Below, one piece after another: positions 58,921 to 64,000 of a stretch of 64,000 nt of DNA. The notes beneath the pieces were generated by a model that worked only from the letters and a program-made list of their open reading frames with translations, had not been told where the DNA came from and searched no databases. Made by a program: the position numbers and the translations under genes. Numbering within the stretch: position 1 is the stretch's first letter; each line of letters opens with the position of its first letter. Source of the stretch: Terasakiella sp033100395 (GTDB lineage Bacteria; Pseudomonadota; Alphaproteobacteria; Rhodospirillales; Terasakiellaceae); contig NZ_JAWLVJ010000022.1 of NCBI RefSeq assembly GCF_033100395.1, positions 11,815 to 75,814 of the forward strand, read 5' to 3'.

Positions 58921-61918
58921 CGGGATCTAGCGGTCCATTTTGTTTAACCAATAGTCTAAAGGCTTCAATCGGCACGGGCGGGCTGTAGAAATAGCCCTGA
59001 ATATACCCGCAGCCATCGGCTCTTAATTTTGCCAGTTGTTCTTCGGTTTCAACCCCCTCGGCGACGACATCCAGTTTTAAACTTTCCGCCAGCGATAAAA
59101 TTGCAGAAACCAGGGCAACGGCCTCAGCATCATTAGGCAAATCCAGAATAAATGCACGATCTATTTTCAATGTTGTGATCGGAAAACGCCTTAAATAACT
59201 AAGGGATGAATAACCTGTGCCAAAATCATCGATGGATAATCCAACCCCTAAGTCACGCAATCCATAAAGCTGCTCAATGATCAGATCATCGTCAGCAATC
59301 AACAGACTTTCAGTGATTTCAAGGTTCAGGCGATGGGGGCTTAAGTCGGTTTCTGCCAGAATCGTTTTGACCAATGCAGCAACGTTGGTGCGTTGAAACT
59401 GTTTGGACGACATGTTGATGGAGACTTTGGGCGGCACCTGGCAATAGCTTTCCCAGATTTTTGCCTCATAGCAGGCTTTGCGCAGCACCCATTCCCCAAT
59501 TGGCAGGATCAGTCCGGTATCTTCGGCCAGGGGAATAAAGGTATCGGGAAAAATATTGCCATGTTCCGGCTGATGCCAGCGAAGCAGGACTTCACAGCTT
59601 GCCAATTGTCCGGTTTCTGCATGAATGATCGGCTGGTAATGAAGGACGAATTCTTCACGCTCCAGTGCCTGATGAAGCGCTGTTTCCAGATCGCGGCGTT
59701 CCCGGGCCTGTTCGTTCATTTTCTTGGTGAAGAATTGGGAAAGATTGCGGCCATTTTCCTTAGCCTGATACATGGCCGTATCGGCATTTTTAAGCAAATC
59801 TTCAATGGATCTGGCATCATTTGGGAAAATAGTAATCCCGATGCTGGCTGAAACAAAGGCGATATTGCCGTTCAGATCAAAAGGTTCGGCCAGACTGTGC
59901 AGCATTTTATCGACAATACTCTCAATCTGGGTGAAATCGCTCAAGTCCTGCAGGATCACGGTAAATTCATCCCCGCCAAGCCGTGCAACCGTATCTGATT
60001 TCCGCACCAGATCAGTCAGGCGGCTTGAGGCTTCTTTTAATAGCATATCCCCGCAGGCATGACCCAAGGAATCATTTACATTTTTAAAACGATCCAGGTC
60101 GATAAATAAAAGTGCGATTTGAGTGTTTGAGCGTTCGGCACTGATGACGGCCTGTTTCAGGCGGTCCATAAACAGGCTGCGATTGGGCAGGTTGGTTAAG
60201 GCATCATAGTTGGCTTGAAACAGGATGCGCTCTTCATTGCTTTTTCTAAGGGTAATATCTGTGAACAGGCTGATATAGCGAATAGGCGTACCATTATCCC
60301 CAAAGATGGCCTTGATGGAGAGCCATTGCGGATAGATGTCGCCGTTTTTTCTGCGATTCCAAATCTCGCCTTCCCATTGCCCCTGCATTTCCAGCTTTGA
60401 CAGCATATTTTGATAAAATTCGTCATTATGGTGCCCCGATTTCAGCAAGGCTGGCGTTTTCCCGATGACTTCTTCCATCTGATAGCCGGTGATTTCAGTG
60501 AAGGAACTGTTCACTGTTTCAATTTCTTTCTTTCCATTGCAGACCATGATGGCCTCTGCCGCAGTTTCAAAGACGGTGGCGGCCATTTGCAGTTGGTCTT
60601 CGATTTCTTTTTTGTCAGTAATGTCTTCTTTTACACCCAGGAAATGAGTGATGCTGCCATTTTCATCCTTGATGGGGCTCAGCGTCGCACGTTCCCAAAA
60701 CGTCGTATCGTCTTTACGTTTGTTATGGAATTCACCGCGCCATTCGTGCCCTGCTAAAAGAGTGGCCCACAGACTTTCGTAATCAGTTACATCTTCTTCA
60801 TTGGCGTGCAGGATGCGTGGGTTCTGTCCGATGACTTCATCTGGTTCGTAGCCTGTGATCTTGGTAAAGGTGTGATTTACATATTCGATATTTGCGTCCT
60901 TATCTGTAATCACTACACTGACCGGGCTTTGTTCCACCGCTTGTGACAGTTTGATCAGGTCACGCTCTGTTTCCCTGCGAATCATATTTTCATGGCGGGC
61001 ACGGGCAAGTGTGCGTAGGATTTTAAAGGAATAGGTCAGAATGAAAATCGTAAAGATGACGCCGATAACACCATAGGCCACGGTATGACGCTTCCAGTTT
61101 GCATAGACAACACTTTTGACACTGCGGGTGAGAATCACAAGGTCGTAGCCTGGAACTTTGGTCAAAACGCATAGGCAATGCGGCAAGGCATATTGACGTT
61201 CGGACCCGGTTTTAAAGCTCTCAATGATGTCCGGAATTTTCATCCCCTCATGGCTGGAGAGAAGAAAACCGTTCTGATCCAGTATTGCGAACTGATGTCT
61301 ACTGTCCGGATGGGTACTTGAATACATATCTTCAAGAACACCCGTGTTGATGCGCGCCAGAAGATACGCGCGCAGGCTGCCAGATTTGTCATAAACCGGG
61401 TGGCTCAGGGCAATGGCTCCTTTATAGGGCAGGGGGCTGATGTTCATTTGCTTCTGATCACTGATGAGTTCACGCAAGACCAGCGGATGCAGATAGCCCG
61501 GGATTTTCGATCCTGCTTTTTCAAAACGGTGTTTGTAGGTAACAATATGTTGGCCATTGGGCGTGATGAGACGTACGTCTTCCAAGTCATAAATCCCGGC
61601 AAAGGTGCTGGACAGTAGATCATGGGCTGCGATTCTGTTTTGGGTTAGCTCGTCCCAGTTATTTGAAAAACGTTTGACTGACTGATCAATGGCATTATTG
61701 GCATTTTTAAAAATGATCAGGCTGTGATGAGAAATCTGATTGCCAAGGTCAATGATCTCATGCTGGCTTTTCTGCCGTTCATTGACATAGTTTTCCCAGG
61801 CAATTCCGGCTCCGATTGCCCACAGCACCACACATAACAAGGTTCCACCCAGAAAGATGTTGCTGTGTATTCCGGTTTTCTTATCCGCCGTGCTCTGGGG
61901 TGAGGTTTGTGTGCCCAT
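58913..61918 (-). CDS. Membrane PAS-PAS-GGDEF-EAL cyclic di-GMP protein
   Basis: The 1001-residue protein has a periplasmic sensor (about 45-270, Cache-like) between helices near 21-43 and 273-298. Two PAS domains (about 325-560), GGDEF (about 575-735) and EAL (about 745-995) follow. The GGDEF motif is intact with RxxD five residues ahead (RKSDTVARLGGDEF). The EAL domain keeps its key residues (EVLLRW, SINMSSKQF, LEITES, SIDDFGTGYSSLSYL, VVAEGVET), with EVL in place of EAL. So both making and breaking of cyclic di-GMP are possible. Confidence 0.92.
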   Translation of the reverse strand: MGTQTSPQSTADKKTGIHSNIFLGGTLLCVVLWAIGAGIAWENYVNERQKSQHEIIDLGNQISHHSLIIFKNANNAIDQSVKRFSNNWDELTQNRIAAHDLLSSTFAGIYDLEDVRLITPNGQHIVTYKHRFEKAGSKIPGYLHPLVLRELISDQKQMNISPLPYKGAIALSHPVYDKSGSLRAYLLARINTGVLEDMYSSTHPDSRHQFAILDQNGFLLSSHEGMKIPDIIESFKTGSERQYALPHCLCVLTKVPGYDLVILTRSVKSVVYANWKRHTVAYGVIGVIFTIFILTYSFKILRTLARARHENMIRRETERDLIKLSQAVEQSPVSVVITDKDANIEYVNHTFTKITGYEPDEVIGQNPRILHANEEDVTDYESLWATLLAGHEWRGEFHNKRKDDTTFWERATLSPIKDENGSITHFLGVKEDITDKKEIEDQLQMAATVFETAAEAIMVCNGKKEIETVNSSFTEITGYQMEEVIGKTPALLKSGHHNDEFYQNMLSKLEMQGQWEGEIWNRRKNGDIYPQWLSIKAIFGDNGTPIRYISLFTDITLRKSNEERILFQANYDALTNLPNRSLFMDRLKQAVISAERSNTQIALLFIDLDRFKNVNDSLGHACGDMLLKEASSRLTDLVRKSDTVARLGGDEFTVILQDLSDFTQIESIVDKMLHSLAEPFDLNGNIAFVSASIGITIFPNDARSIEDLLKNADTAMYQAKENGRNLSQFFTKKMNEQARERRDLETALHQALEREEFVLHYQPIIHAETGQLASCEVLLRWHQPEHGNIFPDTFIPLAEDTGLILPIGEWVLRKACYEAKIWESYCQVPPKVSINMSSKQFQRTNVAALVKTILAETDLSPHRLNLEITESLLIADDDLIIEQLYGLRDLGVGLSIDDFGTGYSSLSYLRRFPITTLKIDRAFILDLPNDAEAVALVSAILSLAESLKLDVVAEGVETEEQLAKLRADGCGYIQGYFYSPPVPIEAFRLLVKQNGPLDPDE

Positions 61919-62080
61919 AACGCGCCATCCCCTTTTTTATACCCTGTTTGGATATTATAGCATTAGTTCAACCGTTGATCCTGACTAATGTCAAAAGAGT
62001 TTCTTTTTGCAGTTGCGAAAAGATGCTTTATGTTGTTCAAATGTTTTGAATAACGCGGAAATAGAAAAGGGGGAATTCCC

Positions 62081-63406
62081 GTGTCACTTTATAACGACTT
62101 ATATGAATCCAAAAAAACAACCGCGCATGATGCGGTTGCCAGTATCGCGGACCGTTCCAACCTGATTTTGGGCATGAGCGTTGCCATGCCACCGGCTTTG
62201 ATGGAAGCTGTCGCCAGCCGGGCCAAGCAAGGCTGGTTCACCAAACTGAATGTTTATTACATGCATGCCAGCGAAGCTGCGACAGAATCGCTTTTTGTGC
62301 CGGAACTGATGGGGGTGATTAAACCTCATCCTTTATTCATGAGCGGCCATGACCGACAGTTGGCGAAACAAGGCTATGAACAAGGCGAAGAATGGGTCAA
62401 TTTTGTTCCTTGTCTTTTCCACCAGGCTGGACGCTTGCTGACAGAATCCATCTCACCGGATTGTTTCGTGGTGACCGTGTCTAAAATGGATAAGGCGGGT
62501 TACTTCTCTTTGGGAACGAACCCGGATTACGGTGCCACTGTTGTGCGCAAAGCCAAAAAGATTATCGTTGAAGTAAATGAAAATATGCCACGCACTTTCG
62601 GGGAATGTCTGCTGCATATCTCTGATGTGGACATGATCGTTGAAAATAGCCCGCCTTTGATGGAAATTCCACGCGGTGGCCCAGGCGGTATTGAAGACGA
62701 AAAAATCGGTCACTTCATTGCAGAACGTATTCCTGATGGGGCGACGCTGCAGATGGGGGTTGGGGCTGTGCCTAACTCCGTGATGTCACAGCTGCAAAGC
62801 CACAAAGACCTGGGACTTCATTCAGAACTTTTCTCTCCGCCCATGGTCGATCTGATCAAAAAGGGCGTGTTGAATGGTCGCCGCAAGACTCTGATGCCGC
62901 ACAAACATGTCTTTACTCTCGCTTTGGGGGATCGGGAAATGTTTGATTTCATGGATGATAACCCCTCCATCGTTGGCTATCCGGTTGCCTGGGTGAATAA
63001 TCCTTCTGTGATTCGCAAGAACGAAAATATGATTTCTGTAAATGCGGCGATCGAGGTTGATTTCACCGGGCAGGTAAATTCTGAAAGTATCGGTGGGCAT
63101 CAATTCTCCGGTACCGGCGGCCAGTTGGACTTTGTGCGCGGCGCTTATGCGGCTCCGGGCGGCAAATCCTTTATCGCTCTTCATTCGACGGCTAAGAAAG
63201 GCACGGTTTCGCGCATTACGCCAAACATTATGGGCGGGGCCATTACTGACCCGCGTATGGATGTGCAGTATATCGTCACAGAATATGGGGTGGCTGATAT
63301 GAAAGGCCGCTCGCTCCAGGAACGTGCCAAGGCATTGATTGATATCGCGCATCCGGATTTCCGCGAGGAACTGTCAAAAGAAGCCCGTGATAAAGGGATG
63401 ATGTAA
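62081..63406 (+). CDS. Acetyl-CoA hydrolase/CoA-transferase family protein
   Basis: The 441-residue product belongs to the acetyl-CoA hydrolase/transferase (CAT1-like) family, which moves CoA between acetate, succinate or 4-hydroxybutyrate. It shows the family glycine-rich MGVGAVPNSVMSQL and the catalytic-Glu region ISVNAAIEVDFTGQVNSESIGG. SGTGGQLDFVRGAYAAPGGKSF and VTEYGVADMKGRSLQERA follow. The start is a GTG after AAAAGGGGGAATTCC. The precise acceptor is not resolved by sequence. A strong terminator follows. Confidence 0.87.
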   Translation: MSLYNDLYESKKTTAHDAVASIADRSNLILGMSVAMPPALMEAVASRAKQGWFTKLNVYYMHASEAATESLFVPELMGVIKPHPLFMSGHDRQLAKQGYEQGEEWVNFVPCLFHQAGRLLTESISPDCFVVTVSKMDKAGYFSLGTNPDYGATVVRKAKKIIVEVNENMPRTFGECLLHISDVDMIVENSPPLMEIPRGGPGGIEDEKIGHFIAERIPDGATLQMGVGAVPNSVMSQLQSHKDLGLHSELFSPPMVDLIKKGVLNGRRKTLMPHKHVFTLALGDREMFDFMDDNPSIVGYPVAWVNNPSVIRKNENMISVNAAIEVDFTGQVNSESIGGHQFSGTGGQLDFVRGAYAAPGGKSFIALHSTAKKGTVSRITPNIMGGAITDPRMDVQYIVTEYGVADMKGRSLQERAKALIDIAHPDFREELSKEARDKGMM

Positions 63407-63423
63407 TCCTTTTACATATCCAA

Positions 63424-63466
63424 GAAAAAAGCCTTTCCACTGAATTCAGGGGAAAGGCTTTTTTTA
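63424..63466. terminator. Bidirectional terminator between the CoA-transferase and DUF3253 genes
   Basis: AAAAAAGCCTTTCC (63425-63438) pairs perfectly with GGAAAGGCTTTTTT (63451-63464). A-rich on the left and T-rich on the right, it can stop transcripts from both sides; it overlaps the stop codon of the minus-strand gene. Confidence 0.88.
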
Positions 63467-63757
63467 TTTCTTCAGGCGCAGGTGAACCCGGCCTTTAAAG
63501 TTATCCGGATCAACCACTTCGCCCTTATGGACGATTTCGATCTTTCCGGTTTTACCCAGATGCATGGACTGTTGTTTCACAGCCTGCATATATTTGCGCC
63601 ACAGCTGTGGCCCATCCTTTGGGCGTTTGCGTTGTTCGGCAATGACTTTCGCCATTTGCTCGACCGTGAGGGCTGATCCATCTGCCAATGTATCTAAAAT
63701 ACTGGCGGCAATTGGATCAATGACGGGGCCTTCCGTCTCATCAGATTCATGTGTCAT
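63464..63757 (-). CDS. DUF3253 small protein
   Basis: The 97-residue product has the DUF3253 pattern: ADGSALTVEQMAKVIA, LWRKYMQAVKQQSMHLGKTGKIEIVHKGEVVDPDNFKGRVHLRL. It has a small winged-helix-like layout. The role is unknown. It stands alone on the minus strand between the shared terminator and the putative rRNA promoter region. Confidence 0.75.
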   Translation of the reverse strand: MTHESDETEGPVIDPIAASILDTLADGSALTVEQMAKVIAEQRKRPKDGPQLWRKYMQAVKQQSMHLGKTGKIEIVHKGEVVDPDNFKGRVHLRLKK

Positions 63758-64000
63758 GGGCCATTCTTTAGCACAGGATGGCCGTAAAATGGAAGCGGGC
63801 TTGTTTCCGAGTCCTTTTTAATCGATTTATTTTCAATTATTTTATTATTATAAACCAACGGTTTAGGTAAAATATGTCAGTTTATTTGACCTTTTGTGCA
63901 TTTTTTTTGAAAAAAGGTGTTTACAGGTGTTGGCGAGGTCTCTATAACCCCGTTCACCGACGCGGCGCTGCCGGGTTGGCGCTCTCGAAAGACTGAGGGA
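63758..64000 (+). promoter_or_regulatory. Strong promoter region, possibly of an rRNA operon beyond the window
   Basis: TTTACA (63920-63925) and TATAAC (63943-63948) are separated by 17 bases, a near-consensus sigma-70 promoter. A very AT-rich upstream tract (about 63817-63918) would suit an UP element. The downstream leader is GC-rich with several short repeats (GACGCGGCGCTGCC). This is the usual appearance of an rrn promoter, but no rRNA sequence lies inside the window. Confidence 0.45.

Overview
This looks like a chromosomal segment from a Gram-negative alphaproteobacterium. The signs are an alphaproteobacterial-type SspB, a Rhizobium-type glycerol ABC operon (glpSTPQUV), a porin of the kind common in Rhodospirillales, UbiE, a SCO protein and a class I fumarase. 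Base composition is near 50% GC by eye. A marine Rhodospirillales relative fits, but the genus is a guess. I see no insertion sequence, transposase, integrase, prophage or CRISPR array.

Layout. (1) 1-3220, minus strand: a BASS-type transporter cut by the window edge, then ubiE, a SCO protein and a di-heme cytochrome c. Two near-identical FNR/FixK-like boxes lie ahead of the transporter and of the cytochrome operon. (2) 3502-6653: erythrose-4-phosphate dehydrogenase and a transmembrane chemoreceptor. (3) 6895-21574: a glycerol block. It holds the repressor glpR, then divergently glpD, the ABC importer glpSTPQUV, glpK, pyruvate kinase, methylglyoxal synthase and a PfkB-type kinase, followed by a highly structured 377-base spacer and gap. 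Glycerol is imported, phosphorylated, oxidised to dihydroxyacetone phosphate and passed to lower glycolysis or to methylglyoxal. A LysR regulator and a porin follow. A near-exact copy of a glpD operator element lies upstream of the chemoreceptor gene.

(4) 24084-37601: a soluble GAF chemoreceptor diverges from a nitrate assimilation block of nasT, nasS, nrtA, nrtB, a fused double ATPase, nirB, nirD and nasA. Both nasT and nrtA have sigma-54-like promoters. The nrtA leader carries a clear two-hairpin ANTAR target overlapping an intrinsic terminator, so nitrate sensed by NasS should release NasT to antiterminate transport and reduction genes. (5) 37667-46026: a third, long GAPDH-type enzyme, a tandem periplasmic-binding protein, small proteins, an SDR, a DUF2252 protein, a conserved unknown and a hemerythrin-GGDEF sensor.

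(6) 46209-48299: one AT-rich accessory gene next to tRNA-Arg(CCU). Its N-terminus looks like a PD-(D/E)XK (Cap4/DUF4297-like) nuclease; it is the best candidate here for an undescribed, possibly defence-related, system. (7) 48492-63757: housekeeping and signalling genes, including DUF411, a degenerate sugar nucleotidyltransferase, prolyl iminopeptidase, an M32 carboxypeptidase, sspB, fumarase, a TorT-like protein, a LysR/DUF1330 pair, a large PAS-GGDEF-EAL protein and a CoA-transferase. (8) The last 100 bases look like a strong promoter, possibly of an rRNA operon lying just outside the window.
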